A model generated the notes under the pieces. It did not search any database and was not told the DNA's origin. It saw nothing but the letters and a program-made list of their open reading frames with translations. Made by a program: the position numbers and the translations under genes. This document shows positions 29,245 through 37,200 of a stretch of DNA of 40,937 bases, piece after piece. How positions within the stretch are numbered: position 1 is the stretch's first letter; every line of letters starts with the position of its first letter. This DNA is from an uncultured Oscillospiraceae bacterium (GTDB lineage Bacteria; Bacillota; Clostridia; Oscillospirales; Oscillospiraceae), in the NCBI GenBank assembly GCA_947624035.1, contig CANQIH010000002.1, positions 1 to 40,937 on the forward strand, in the 5' to 3' direction.

Positions 29245-29273
29245 TTTACAAACCGGGCCGGGGACGTTATAAT
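29245..29273 (+). promoter_or_regulatory. Promoter of the lipoprotein foldase gene
   Basis: TTTACA (29245-29250), 17-bp spacer, TATAAT (29268-29273), 63 bp upstream of the start codon at 29336. Confidence 0.75.
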
Positions 29274-29335
29274 ATAAAGTTGTAAATGAACGCGGCCGGA
29301 CCGGTCCGCGGGAGCTATCGCAAAGGAGAACACAT

Positions 29336-30784
29336 ATGAGAAAGATCATCGCGCTGCTGCTGTGCCTGAGCATGCTGGCGGCCCTGGACGGCTGCGGCGG
29401 CAGCAAGATCGGCCAGTACGAAGAGCCGGAGGAGACAGAGGCCCCCGCAGAGGAGGCAGAGGAGCCGGAGGAGACCGAAGCCCCCGCCGGGGAAGCCGAA
29501 GAGCCGGAGGAGACCGAAGCCCCCGCAGAGGAAGCCGAAGAGCCGGAGGAGACCGAAGCCCCCGCAGAGGAAGCCGAAGAGCCGGAGGAGACCGAAGTCC
29601 CCGTGGAGGAAGCCGAGGAGCCGGAGGAGGCTACCGATGATGCCGCCGGGGCGTCGGCCGAGGCGTCGGATGAGCCGTCGGATGAGCCGCCGGCCGAGTC
29701 CACGCCTACCCCCAGGCCCCTGGTGGGCGACCCCGACGTCATATACGCCAAATATGACCCCGACACGGTGGTGGCCACCGTGAACGGCGAGGACGTGACC
29801 TGGCAGGAGTACCACTATTATCTGAACTACTTCGTCCAGTACGCCCAATATGTGGCTCTGTCCAACGGTTTCCCCATATCCGATTGGGACGCCAATGATT
29901 TCTCCAGCACCAGCACCAACGGGCAGCTGGTCCTCATGAACGCCGAGGACATGCTCCGCCAGTACCACGCCGTGGGCGCCATGGCCAAGGAGCGGGGCAT
30001 AGAGCTGACAGAGGACGACAAGGCCCAGGTCCTGTCCATCTTCGAGGAGAACGCCGACAGCACCTCCGGCGACGGGGACGGCACCTGCACCGAGGAGGAG
30101 GCCGCGGCCTTTGAGGAGCACCTGGCCGATCAGTTCCTCAGCCGGGACCTGTTCGACTTCCTGAACGAGGCGGTCTGCCTGAATGAGGATATGTTCATAG
30201 AGGAGTACGGGGAAAACGGCGAGAAGTATCCCGACACGGACGCGCTGGCCTATGGCGACAAAACGGGCGTCCGGGCCGCCAAGCACATCCTGTTCATGAC
30301 GGTGGACCAGACCACCGGCCAGGCCCTGGAACAGGCCGAGATCGACGAGAAGAAGGCCAAGGCCGAGGAGGTCCAGTCCCAGCTGGCGGCGGTGGCGGAC
30401 GACCCCGACGCGCTGAACGAGCTCTTTGACGAGCTGGCGGAGGAATACAACGAGGACACCGGCGCCGCCGCCTATCCCGGCGGGTACACCTACGCCCCCG
30501 GCGTGATGGTCAGCGAGTTCGAGGGTGCCGTGTCCGCCCTGCCTGTCGGCGGGCTCAGCCAGGTGGTGGAGACCAGCTACGGCTACCACGTGATCATGCG
30601 GGTGGCCGTGGACCCGGACGCCCAGGTCATGAGCACCAACGGCCAGGCAGTGAGCCTGCGGACCGCCGCGGCCAACGATGCGTTCTACAACGAGATGCTG
30701 GACGCCATGGACGAGCTGGACCTGCAGTGGACCGAGGACTTCGAGAGCATCGACATCGGCGAGCTGTTCGGGCCGGAGGATTAA
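29336..30784 (+). CDS. Parvulin-type peptidyl-prolyl isomerase lipoprotein with acidic repeats
   Basis: A 482-residue exported foldase of the PrsA/SurA type. The signal peptide ends in LDGC with the lipidated Cys at residue 20. Then come five 13-residue repeats of the EEPEETEAPAEEA kind (DNA 29420-29614, 39-bp units), a Ser/Asp/Pro linker, a SurA-N-like helical region (from VVATVNGEDVTWQEYHYYLNYF), and a parvulin domain from AAKHILFM to YGYHVIMRV including GGYTYAPGVMVSEFEGAV. It should help fold secreted proteins at the outer face of the membrane. The very acidic stalk is unusual. AAAGGAG upstream of ATG 29336. A terminator hairpin follows the stop. Confidence 0.9.
   Translation: MRKIIALLLCLSMLAALDGCGGSKIGQYEEPEETEAPAEEAEEPEETEAPAGEAEEPEETEAPAEEAEEPEETEAPAEEAEEPEETEVPVEEAEEPEEATDDAAGASAEASDEPSDEPPAESTPTPRPLVGDPDVIYAKYDPDTVVATVNGEDVTWQEYHYYLNYFVQYAQYVALSNGFPISDWDANDFSSTSTNGQLVLMNAEDMLRQYHAVGAMAKERGIELTEDDKAQVLSIFEENADSTSGDGDGTCTEEEAAAFEEHLADQFLSRDLFDFLNEAVCLNEDMFIEEYGENGEKYPDTDALAYGDKTGVRAAKHILFMTVDQTTGQALEQAEIDEKKAKAEEVQSQLAAVADDPDALNELFDELAEEYNEDTGAAAYPGGYTYAPGVMVSEFEGAVSALPVGGLSQVVETSYGYHVIMRVAVDPDAQVMSTNGQAVSLRTAAANDAFYNEMLDAMDELDLQWTEDFESIDIGELFGPED
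29420..29614 (+). repeat. Five 39-bp tandem repeats in the foldase gene
   Basis: Five in-frame 39-bp units (starts at 29420, 29459, 29498, 29537, 29576), with a partial sixth to 29629, encode the acidic stalk. Unit number could vary between strains by slippage. Confidence 0.9.
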
Positions 30785-30796
30785 GAAAGCATAGGA

Positions 30797-30827
30797 AAAG
30801 GGCCTGCCGCGGCTGCGGCAGGTCCTT
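30797..30827. terminator. Terminator hairpin after foldase gene (copy A of a duplication)
   Basis: AAAGGGCCTGCCGC and GCGGCAGGTCCTT form a strong stem 12 bp after the foldase stop. It is nearly identical to 31026-31055 on the other side of the repeat. Confidence 0.8.
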
Positions 30828-30828
30828 C

Positions 30829-31021
30829 AGGCTGTCAAAGAAGACTCTTTGACAGCCTGAGAAGCCGAGTATTTCCTGCCGTCAAAGCCGTCATGAAATA
30901 CTGCCGCTGCGCGGCGCAAATATACGAGTATTTGCCGGCTTTTGATCCCATTTGAGGCGGGGCTCCGCCCCCCCTCAAGCTCCCCCTGCATCATCCAAAC
31001 ATATGCGTGTTTTCTGACAAG
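30829..31021 (+). repeat. Terminator-associated ~190-bp repeat, copy 3
   Basis: Closely matches copy 1 (14253-14441), from AGGCTGTCAAAGAA (here a perfect hairpin with TTCTTTGACAGCCT) to TGTTTTCTGACAAG. It is bordered on both sides by the same terminator hairpin. Confidence 0.85.
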
Positions 31022-31025
31022 ATCG

Positions 31026-31055
31026 AAAGGGCCTGCCGCGCTGCGGCAGGCCCTT
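31026..31055. terminator. Terminator hairpin after S9 peptidase gene (copy B of a duplication)
   Basis: AAAGGGCCTGCCGCG / CTGCGGCAGGCCCTT, a near-perfect stem serving the minus-strand peptidase gene. It differs from 30797-30827 by one base deletion and one substitution. Confidence 0.8.
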
Positions 31056-31066
31056 GCTCGTTTCCC

Positions 31067-33067
31067 CTATTTGCAGTATTTGTCCATCCAGGCCAGGATC
31101 TCCTCCATGCGGGAGATGCGGTTTTTGGGCTTGCCGGACCGGCTCAGCTCGTGGTTCTCCCCCCGGAACAGGCACAGCTTCGTCTCCGCCCCCGCTTTTT
31201 TCAGCGCCGTGAACATGGCCAGGCCCTCGCTCATCCAGCAGCGGAAGTCGTTGTCCGAGTGGATGAAAAGGGTAGGGGTGGTGCAGTTTTTGGCGTACTT
31301 CAGCGGGGAGTGGGACCACATCTTCTCCACGTCCGTGTCGGTGGTGGCCCGCATCTGGGTGGCGGCAAAGTGCAGGCCGATGTCCGTGGTGTACTCGAAG
31401 GTGGTCCAGTTGGCGATGGACCGCTGGGAGGCCGCCGCGGCGAACCGGTCCGTGTGGCCGATGATCCAGTTGGTCATGAAGCCGCCGTAGCTGCCGCCGG
31501 TGACGCCCACCCGGGCCGGGTCGATGTCCGGGTATTTCGCCAGCATCTCGTCTGTGAAGGCCATGACGTCCTCGTAGTCGATGGTGCCGTACTTGCCGGA
31601 GATGAAGCCGAAGTCGTTGCCCCGGCCGTCGGACCCCCGGGGGTTGCAGTACAGCACGAAATACCCGGCGCCCGCCCACACCTGCATCTCGTGGTGGAAC
31701 ACGTCCCCGAACACGGTCCGGGGCCCGCCGTGGATGTTCAGGATGGCGGGGTACTTTTTCCCGGGCTGGTACCCGGCGGGCATTAGGGCCCAGCCGTGGA
31801 TATCATAGCCGTCTCTGTTGGTGAACACGTGCATCTCCGGGGCGGAGTAATCGTATTCCTCCGTGCGGGAGAAATGGGTCAGGCGGTTTCCGGCCCCGTC
31901 GTAGAGCTCGCAGAGGTCCGGGCCGTAGAGCCCGCAGTAGACGACCTTCCCATCCTGCACGTCAAAGCTGTCGCAGCTGCCGCCGGGGGTCAGGTCCCCG
32001 GAGATGTGCCCCGCCCTATCCACGGTGCGCAGATAGGTGCTGTCGCCCACGGTGGTGAGGAAGTAGAACAGGTCCCCGTCCGCCTTGGCGCCCCGGCCGC
32101 CCCCCAGCCGGGCGTCGGAGCCCACGGAGCCGTGGCCCAGGGAGGCCTCGTACGCCGCCAGCTTCTCCAGCGCGCCGGAGGCGATATCGATGGTGTAAAG
32201 GTCGCAGTACTGGTCGTCGCCGTAGGTCATGCCGCTGCCGTCCGCCACAGGCAGGGCCCCGTCTGTCAGGGCCATCAGGAGCTTATCCCCCCAGATGCCC
32301 AGCAGGTCCCCCCGCATGGTGTCCGGCGCCAGCAGGCACCGGGTCTGGCCCGTGGCCAGGTCGTACACGTACACGCCGGAGGGCTTGTTGTTCACATTGG
32401 CGTCCGGGCTGCCGGTGTAGGCCACGAGGCCGCCGGACACGTCGAACCCGTGGCAATAGAAGTCCGTCCCGGTGATGGGCTCGATGGTCCCCGCCGCCGG
32501 GTCCAGGATGGCCAGCCGGTCCCGCTTGCCGCTGGTGATGTGCATGCCGTTGAACCAGAAGGGGCAGTCCTCCAGCACGTAATATGCCGGGTCGGCGATG
32601 TCCTTCAGGGCCCTGTCCCTGTCCGGGCCCGTGAGGCCCTCCAGGGCGTCATAGCGCTTGTCGTGGGAGTACAGGCATATGTACCGGCCGTCCTCCAGCC
32701 GCTGGATGGCGGTGACCCGGGCCGGGACCTGGAAGGCCGGGGCGGCCTCGCCTCCCTTGGGGTCCAGCTCATACCATACCGTGACGGGCTCCCCGGCATC
32801 GGCCCGTTTTTTGGCCTCCGGGTCCCGCTGGCAGGGGAACAGGATGGTGCCCTCCGCCGTCCAGATGAAGCTCCGGCCGTCGCCGCCCTGGGTGGCCTGG
32901 CGCACCGCCCCGGAGGCGTTGTCCAGCAGCCAGATGTCGCCCTTGTAGCCGTTGGTCTCCCCGTCGGCCCGGGAGACCACGAAGGCGGTCATGGTCCCGT
33001 CCGGGGAGATGGACGGGGCGCTGACGAAGCGGAAGTCGTACAGGGTCTGGGGTGTGATCTTTTTCAT
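31067..33067 (-). CDS. S9-family prolyl oligopeptidase-like peptidase
   Basis: A 666-residue cytosolic serine peptidase of the acylaminoacyl-peptidase/DPP-like S9C group. Residues 1-~400 form a beta-propeller with WD-like repeats (SPDGTMTAFVVSRADGE near the start). The C-terminal alpha/beta hydrolase carries the triad: Ser526 in GGSYGG, Asp607 in HSDNDFR and His639 in GENHELS. No signal peptide. It should trim N-terminal residues from short peptides. ATG 33067 has AAGGAGATAAG upstream and lies 19 bp after csaB, so the two share a transcript; a link to peptidoglycan or surface-protein metabolism is possible but unproven. Confidence 0.94.
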   Translation of the reverse strand: MKKITPQTLYDFRFVSAPSISPDGTMTAFVVSRADGETNGYKGDIWLLDNASGAVRQATQGGDGRSFIWTAEGTILFPCQRDPEAKKRADAGEPVTVWYELDPKGGEAAPAFQVPARVTAIQRLEDGRYICLYSHDKRYDALEGLTGPDRDRALKDIADPAYYVLEDCPFWFNGMHITSGKRDRLAILDPAAGTIEPITGTDFYCHGFDVSGGLVAYTGSPDANVNNKPSGVYVYDLATGQTRCLLAPDTMRGDLLGIWGDKLLMALTDGALPVADGSGMTYGDDQYCDLYTIDIASGALEKLAAYEASLGHGSVGSDARLGGGRGAKADGDLFYFLTTVGDSTYLRTVDRAGHISGDLTPGGSCDSFDVQDGKVVYCGLYGPDLCELYDGAGNRLTHFSRTEEYDYSAPEMHVFTNRDGYDIHGWALMPAGYQPGKKYPAILNIHGGPRTVFGDVFHHEMQVWAGAGYFVLYCNPRGSDGRGNDFGFISGKYGTIDYEDVMAFTDEMLAKYPDIDPARVGVTGGSYGGFMTNWIIGHTDRFAAAASQRSIANWTTFEYTTDIGLHFAATQMRATTDTDVEKMWSHSPLKYAKNCTTPTLFIHSDNDFRCWMSEGLAMFTALKKAGAETKLCLFRGENHELSRSGKPKNRISRMEEILAWMDKYCK

Positions 33068-33086
33068 ATCTTATCTCCTTGCGGTT

Positions 33087-34145
33087 TTATTCGCTCATCA
33101 AAAGCTCCGCCGCGGCCCGGGCGTTGACCTTCTCCCGCTCCCGGAGGGTCCGGGCGGCGGCGGACATGGCCTCGCCGTCCATGTGGGCGGCCCGGTCCAC
33201 CAGATCGCACAGCCGGTCCGCCGTCACGTCCTCCATCTCCGTGAAGGGCAGGCCCGCCTCCCGGCAGAAGGCGGACACCTTGGGGTCGTAGCTCACCCCG
33301 GCGGCGGGGGTCCCGGCGTTCAGGGCAAAGACGAGCCCGTGCAGCCGCATGGACAGCACCGCCGTCATGCGCCCGGTGCGGCGGCTGTCCACCGTGACCG
33401 CGGCGGGCACGTCCCGCAGCTCGCCGCAGACGGCCGCCGCCGCCTCCCGGTCGCCCTTGCCCAGGCAGATGAACACCGGCGCCAGGTGGTACCGCTCCCA
33501 GGCGTACCGGGCGGCCCCGGCGAAGTCGAGCACATGCTCCCCGAAGCCGGGCCAGGACCGGAGCACCACCCCCAGGGCGTGCTCCCGCTCCCCGGCGGGG
33601 GCGGGCAGGCTCAGGGCCGGGTCCGCGGAGAGCAGCAGCCGGGGCTCCGTCACCCCTAGCTCCTCCAAAAGGGCCAAGCTGTCCCTGTCCCGCAGGCAGA
33701 CGACGTCTGCGTACTGGTTCAGATAAGCCGTTACCGCCTGCCGGGCCTTCTCGCCGGTGAGGGGCCCCACGCCGCAGCCGTACAGCTCCACGGCGCAGCC
33801 CATGGCCTTGGCGGCCCGGATGGTCCAAAGGTAGAACCACAAACTCCGGCGGCTGGTGACGTTCTGCAGAAGGCTGCCGCCGCCGCTGATGAACAGCTTC
33901 CCATGGCCCATGGCCCGCAGCCAGCCCAGCACATCGAGCCGCCCCACGGCGGCGATCTGGAACCGCCGGGCGGTCTTTTTCCGCTGGCGGGCGATGACCG
34001 TGACCGGCATGCCGCTGTCCAGCCGCCGCAGGGCGGCGGCGATGGCCGTCAGGACCGCGTCGTCTCCGGCGTTGTCCATGCCGTAGGCGCCGGATATGAC
34101 CACGCCCCGCCGGGCGTCCGGGCTGGCTTTGAGCAGGCTTTTCAT
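33087..34145 (-). CDS. csaB: CsaB-type polysaccharide pyruvyl transferase
   Basis: A 352-residue enzyme of the CsaB family, which adds pyruvate ketals to secondary cell-wall polysaccharide so that SLH-domain proteins can attach. Family features are the N-terminal SGAYGMDNAGDDAVLTAI, then KLFISGGGSLLQNVTSRRSLWFYL, VELYGCGVGPLTGEKAR and a second-domain stretch ending MRLHGLVFALNAGTPAAGVSYDPKVSAF. The start is ATG 34145-34143 after GAGGA; an upstream in-frame start lacks a ribosome binding site. It is first in an operon with the S9 peptidase. SLH proteins are not seen in this window. Confidence 0.93.
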   Translation of the reverse strand: MKSLLKASPDARRGVVISGAYGMDNAGDDAVLTAIAAALRRLDSGMPVTVIARQRKKTARRFQIAAVGRLDVLGWLRAMGHGKLFISGGGSLLQNVTSRRSLWFYLWTIRAAKAMGCAVELYGCGVGPLTGEKARQAVTAYLNQYADVVCLRDRDSLALLEELGVTEPRLLLSADPALSLPAPAGEREHALGVVLRSWPGFGEHVLDFAGAARYAWERYHLAPVFICLGKGDREAAAAVCGELRDVPAAVTVDSRRTGRMTAVLSMRLHGLVFALNAGTPAAGVSYDPKVSAFCREAGLPFTEMEDVTADRLCDLVDRAAHMDGEAMSAAARTLREREKVNARAAAELLMSE

Positions 34146-34174
34146 AGGTCGGTCCTCTTGTGCTGGCAGCAAAT

Positions 34175-34204
34175 TTGATGTAAAATGAAAACAGAAGGTA
34201 TAGT
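34175..34204 (+). promoter_or_regulatory. Possible promoter of the phosphatase-acetyltransferase operon
   Basis: TTGATG (34175-34180), 18-bp spacer, TATAGT (34199-34204), 41 bp upstream of the start codon. Confidence 0.5.
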
Positions 34205-34244
34205 CAGAAATATATTATACACGCATTTGGAGAAAGGGACAAGA

Positions 34245-35399
34245 ATGACGGACATTTATCTCATCCGGCACGCCGAGGCGGACGGGAACCTGTACCGCCG
34301 CGCTCAGGGTCAGTTCGACGCCAACGTGACCCCCCTCGGACGGCAGCAGATCGCCGCCCTGGCAGAGCGTTTCAGGAGCATCCCCATCGACGGGCTCTGG
34401 TCCAGCGACCTGACCCGCACGGTGTCCACGGCGTCTGCGATCGTGAAATATCACACGGAGCTCACCCTCCACACGGACCCGGCCCTGCGGGAGGTGTGCA
34501 TGGGCGTGTGGGAGGACCGGCCCTGGGGCGAGCTGAAGCGGGACTGGTCCCGGCAGATGGACTGGTTCAACCAGGCCCCGGAGAAGTGGAGCGTGCCCGG
34601 CTGCGAGGACTACGCCGCCGTGCCCCGGCGCGTGGAGAAGGTCCTGCTGGACCTGGCGGCTGCCCACCCCGGCCAGACCCTGGCGGTGGTGAGCCACGGC
34701 TTTGCCATCCGCTCCTTGCTGTGTGAGCTGCTGGACAAGCACTTCTCCGACCTGCCCTATGGGGACAACACCGCCGTGTCCCTGCTGACGGCGGAGGACG
34801 GGCGCCTCTCGGTGCGGTGGTACAACGACGCCTCCCACCTGACGCCGGAGCTGAGCACCTTCGCCCGCCAGCGGTACGGCGCCGCCGTGAAGAACATGAA
34901 GGAGGACGGGTGGTTCACGCCTCTGGACCTGAAAAAGGAGAGCTCCCTCTACACCCACTGCTACAGCGAGACATGGCGGGCCAGCCACGGCGGCGTGGCG
35001 GGCTTCACCCCGTCGGTATACGTCCAGGCCGCCCGGCACCACGCCCGGAACGACCCCCAGACACTGGTGAAGCTGTACTATGAGGACGGCTTTGCCGGCG
35101 TCATCGAGCTGGACCCGGAGCGCAGCGCCGAGGACGGGGCCGGCTGGATCAGCCTGCTCTACGTGGAGCCGGAATTCCGCCACCGCCGTTTCGGCGGACA
35201 GCTGCTGGGCCACGCGGTGTCCTACTTCCGGCACAAGGGCCGGCAGGTCATCCGGCTGCACGTGTCCCAGACCAACGCCGCCGCCGTGGGCTTTTACGAG
35301 CACATGGGCTTCCGGCGCACCGGGGAGGCCTCCGGCGTGGGCGGGCCCCTCTATGAGATGGAGCTGGACATCGTCCAGCGGCCGTGGATGCTGCCATGA
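34245..35399 (+). CDS. Histidine phosphatase-GNAT acetyltransferase fusion
   Basis: A 384-residue two-domain protein. Residues 1-~205 are a histidine phosphatase (phosphoglycerate-mutase-like) domain with the catalytic His in YLIRHAEADGN, the second Arg/His region in LWSSDLTRTVSTA and the late VVSHGFAIRSLL. Residues ~225-380 are a GNAT N-acetyltransferase, with the acetyl-CoA loop in YVEPEFRHRRFGGQLLGHAV and the strand-helix VSQTNAAAVGFYEHMGFRRTGE. The two activities may act on the same metabolite, but the substrate is unknown. Start at ATG 34245 with GGAGAAAGGG; the frame extended upstream has no ribosome binding site. Stop overlaps the next gene's ATG. Confidence 0.92.
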   Translation: MTDIYLIRHAEADGNLYRRAQGQFDANVTPLGRQQIAALAERFRSIPIDGLWSSDLTRTVSTASAIVKYHTELTLHTDPALREVCMGVWEDRPWGELKRDWSRQMDWFNQAPEKWSVPGCEDYAAVPRRVEKVLLDLAAAHPGQTLAVVSHGFAIRSLLCELLDKHFSDLPYGDNTAVSLLTAEDGRLSVRWYNDASHLTPELSTFARQRYGAAVKNMKEDGWFTPLDLKKESSLYTHCYSETWRASHGGVAGFTPSVYVQAARHHARNDPQTLVKLYYEDGFAGVIELDPERSAEDGAGWISLLYVEPEFRHRRFGGQLLGHAVSYFRHKGRQVIRLHVSQTNAAAVGFYEHMGFRRTGEASGVGGPLYEMELDIVQRPWMLP

Positions 35400-36517
35400 G
35401 CCCATACCGCTCCTGGCTCACCGCCCCGCCGGTGGTGGAGCGGCTGCACGTGGAGCCGGGCCGCCGGATCATCGCGGTGTCGGACGTCCACGGGAACCTG
35501 CCGTACCTCCAGGGCGTGCTGAAAAAGGCCGCCCTGACGGAGCGGGACGTGCTCATCGTCGTGGGGGACCTGCTGGAGAAGGGCCCGGACCCCCTGGGCA
35601 CCCTCCGGTGGGTGATGGACCTGGCCAAGCGGTACGAGGTCCACACGGTCTGCGGCAACTGCGACTTCTGGCAGGAGTTCTGCGACAGGCCAACGGACCC
35701 GGAGATGGACGCATTCTACATCCGCTACCTGGTGGGCCGAAACAAGGGCTGGGGCGACGGCATCATCGCCCAGATGCTCCACGCGCTGGCCATCCCCATC
35801 GGGCCGGACATGGACCTGGGGGCCGCCAAGGCCGCCGTGCGGGAGAGCTTCAAACCGGAGCTGGACTTCCTTCGGGCACTGCCACACATCATCGAGACGG
35901 AGGATTATGTGTTCGTCCACGGGGGCTACGTGCCGGAGCAGGGCGCCTTCGCCTGCATGAAGCTGGATAGGTACCGGGACACGGCCAAGCCCCATAAAAA
36001 ATGGACTGTAGTGGGCCACTGGCCCCTGGTGCTGTACCACGAGGACATCACCGACGCCCGGCCCATCATCGACGAGGACCTGAAGCTGGTCAGCATCGAC
36101 GGCGGGTGCGTCCTGAAGGACGACGGGCAATTGAACGCCTTCATCCTGCCGGACATGACCTGGGTCAGCTACGACCGCTTCCCCACCGCCCGGGCAAAGA
36201 CCGCCCAGGCCGCCGGGGAGCGGCATTACTACATCCGCCACGGGGACAACGAGGTAGAGGTCCTCACCGAGGGCGGGGAGTTCTGCCGGGTGCGCCACGT
36301 CCGCACGGGGTACGAGATGGACATCCTCTCCGATAACATCCTCCGCCGGGAGGGGACCCATGCCTGGGTCAACGACGTGACAGACTACCGGCTGCCCCTG
36401 GCCGCCGGGGACGAGATATCCCTGGTGCGAAAGACCAGCCGGGGCTGGCAGTGCAAAAAAGACGGCATCTCCGGCTGGTATTTCGGGGAAATAGAGGAAC
36501 AAAAGGAACAAAGCTGA
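35396..36517 (+). CDS. Calcineurin-like metallophosphoesterase with SH3-like tail
   Basis: A 373-residue protein. Residues ~20-240 are a PP2A-like metallophosphoesterase: SDVHGN (metal ligands), VVGDLLEKGPDP, CGNCDFW and a late VVGHWPLVL and SIDGGCV. The two-metal centre therefore looks complete. The last ~55 residues (VTDYRLPLAAGDEISLVRKTSRGWQCKKDGISGWYFGEI) resemble a bacterial SH3 domain. No signal peptide, which is unusual with an SH3-like domain. ATG 35396 overlaps the previous stop (ATGA), so it is made together with the phosphatase-acetyltransferase. It could be a nucleotide or protein phosphatase; substrate unknown. Confidence 0.88.
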   Translation: MSPYRSWLTAPPVVERLHVEPGRRIIAVSDVHGNLPYLQGVLKKAALTERDVLIVVGDLLEKGPDPLGTLRWVMDLAKRYEVHTVCGNCDFWQEFCDRPTDPEMDAFYIRYLVGRNKGWGDGIIAQMLHALAIPIGPDMDLGAAKAAVRESFKPELDFLRALPHIIETEDYVFVHGGYVPEQGAFACMKLDRYRDTAKPHKKWTVVGHWPLVLYHEDITDARPIIDEDLKLVSIDGGCVLKDDGQLNAFILPDMTWVSYDRFPTARAKTAQAAGERHYYIRHGDNEVEVLTEGGEFCRVRHVRTGYEMDILSDNILRREGTHAWVNDVTDYRLPLAAGDEISLVRKTSRGWQCKKDGISGWYFGEIEEQKEQS

Positions 36518-36540
36518 CGTCATAGGAGATAAAAAGGACC

Positions 36541-36710
36541 TGCCCCCTTCAGTCTGCGCCTACGGCACAGCCAGCTCCCCTCGTCGGAGCAACGTCCGCT
36601 ATGCTCCGCTGCCGCAAGCGGCAGCATCCGCCCGCTCCCGTGCTCCTCCTCTCCCCACGCGGCTCCCGCCGCGCGGGGGCCCCATAGGGAGCCGAGGGGG
36701 TGGGAGGTAG
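36541..36710. repeat. Palindromic repeat split by an inverted structured repeat
   Basis: The outer repeat reads CCCCTTCAGTC..CCAGCTCCCC, then after ~105 bp GGGAGCCGAGGGGGTG; the uninterrupted version is at 36864-36927. The insert (36582-36684) is the structured repeat described at 5438-5545, in opposite orientation. Confidence 0.65.
36582..36684 (-). repeat. Structured ~105-bp repeat, copy 4 (inverted, nested)
   Basis: On the minus strand it starts GGGGCCCCCGCGCGG, has GTGGGGAGAGGAGG, an inner hairpin with CCGCTTGCGG, and ends TCCGACG. It differs from the other copies in the middle stem. Confidence 0.65.
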
Positions 36711-36784
36711 CTTGAAGTCACTGCCAGCCCTCTCGCCTCCCCTTGGGGGTGCGGCAATCGTCCCGGTCTCTGCCAGGCCCCTTG

Positions 36785-36829
36785 CCTCCCCTTGGGGGGA
36801 GGTGCCGAGCGAAGCGAGGCGGTAGGGGG
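36785..36829 (+). repeat. Isolated DUF559-cassette arm
   Basis: CCTCCCC/GGGGAGG hairpin, then GTGCCGAGCGAAGCGAGGCGG and a GGGGG run: the left arm of the cassette at 715-766 without its partner. Confidence 0.6.
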
Positions 36830-36863
36830 AAAGGCAAAAGTAACGCCAGCGCCGGTTTTTCCC

Positions 36864-36927
36864 CCCCCTTCAGTCTCGTCGCCCTGCGGGCTCCTCGCCA
36901 GCTCCCCCGAGGGGGAGCCGAGGGGGT
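36864..36927 (+). repeat. Uninterrupted CCAGCTCCCC repeat
   Basis: CCCCTTCAGTC, then CCAGCTCCCCCGAGGGGGAG, then CCGAGGGGGTG: the intact form of the repeat interrupted at 36541-36710. The whole stretch 36518-37408 is built of such repeats and holds no credible gene. Confidence 0.6.
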
Positions 36928-36957
36928 GCGGCGGAGGCTTGGGGTGGGCAGTCATCC

Positions 36958-37063
36958 TGGGGTCCCCACGCGGCACGCCTGCCGCGTGGGGAAAGGAGAA
37001 GCCGCGGAATATTCAGGCCTTGGCGCTCGCGGCAAGGCCTGACCTATGGAGCGTGCTTCGACG
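36958..37063 (+). repeat. Structured ~105-bp repeat, copy 2
   Basis: CCCCACGCGG..CCGCGTGGGG hairpin enclosing CACGCCTG, GAAAGGAG, then a long stem around GGCGCTCGCGG and an end in TCGACG. It runs directly into copy 3. Confidence 0.7.
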
Positions 37064-37170
37064 TCGGGGCCCCCAAAGGGCACGCTTGCCCTTTGGGGAG
37101 AGGAGGATCCGCGTTGTATTCGAGCTTTGGGGCTTGCCCCGAAGCGAGACCTACAACGCGCGATCCGACG
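37062..37170 (+). repeat. Structured ~105-bp repeat, copy 3
   Basis: CCCCAAAGGGC..GCCCTTTGGGG hairpin, GAGAGGAGG, then CGCGTTGTA..TACAACGCG enclosing GGGGCTTGCCCC, and an end in TCCGACG. Tandem with copy 2; closest to copy 1 at 5438-5545. Confidence 0.75.
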
Positions 37171-37176
37171 ACAAAA

Positions 37177-37200
37177 CCGCCGGAGCTTGCGCTCCGGCGG
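37177..37200. other. Perfect 10-bp hairpin in intergenic repeat region
   Basis: CCGCCGGAGC and GCTCCGGCGG around TTGC. No T-run, so not an obvious terminator. From here to 37408 I see no gene. Confidence 0.6.

Noticed and set aside
29420-29629. Regular 39-bp repeats considered as a CRISPR array
   Set aside because: They are contiguous, have no spacers, and are in frame within a lipoprotein gene. No CRISPR array is visible in the window.
31796-33127. 443-residue frame antisense to the S9 peptidase
   Set aside because: Shadow frame; the minus strand carries an intact peptidase with Ser-Asp-His triad.
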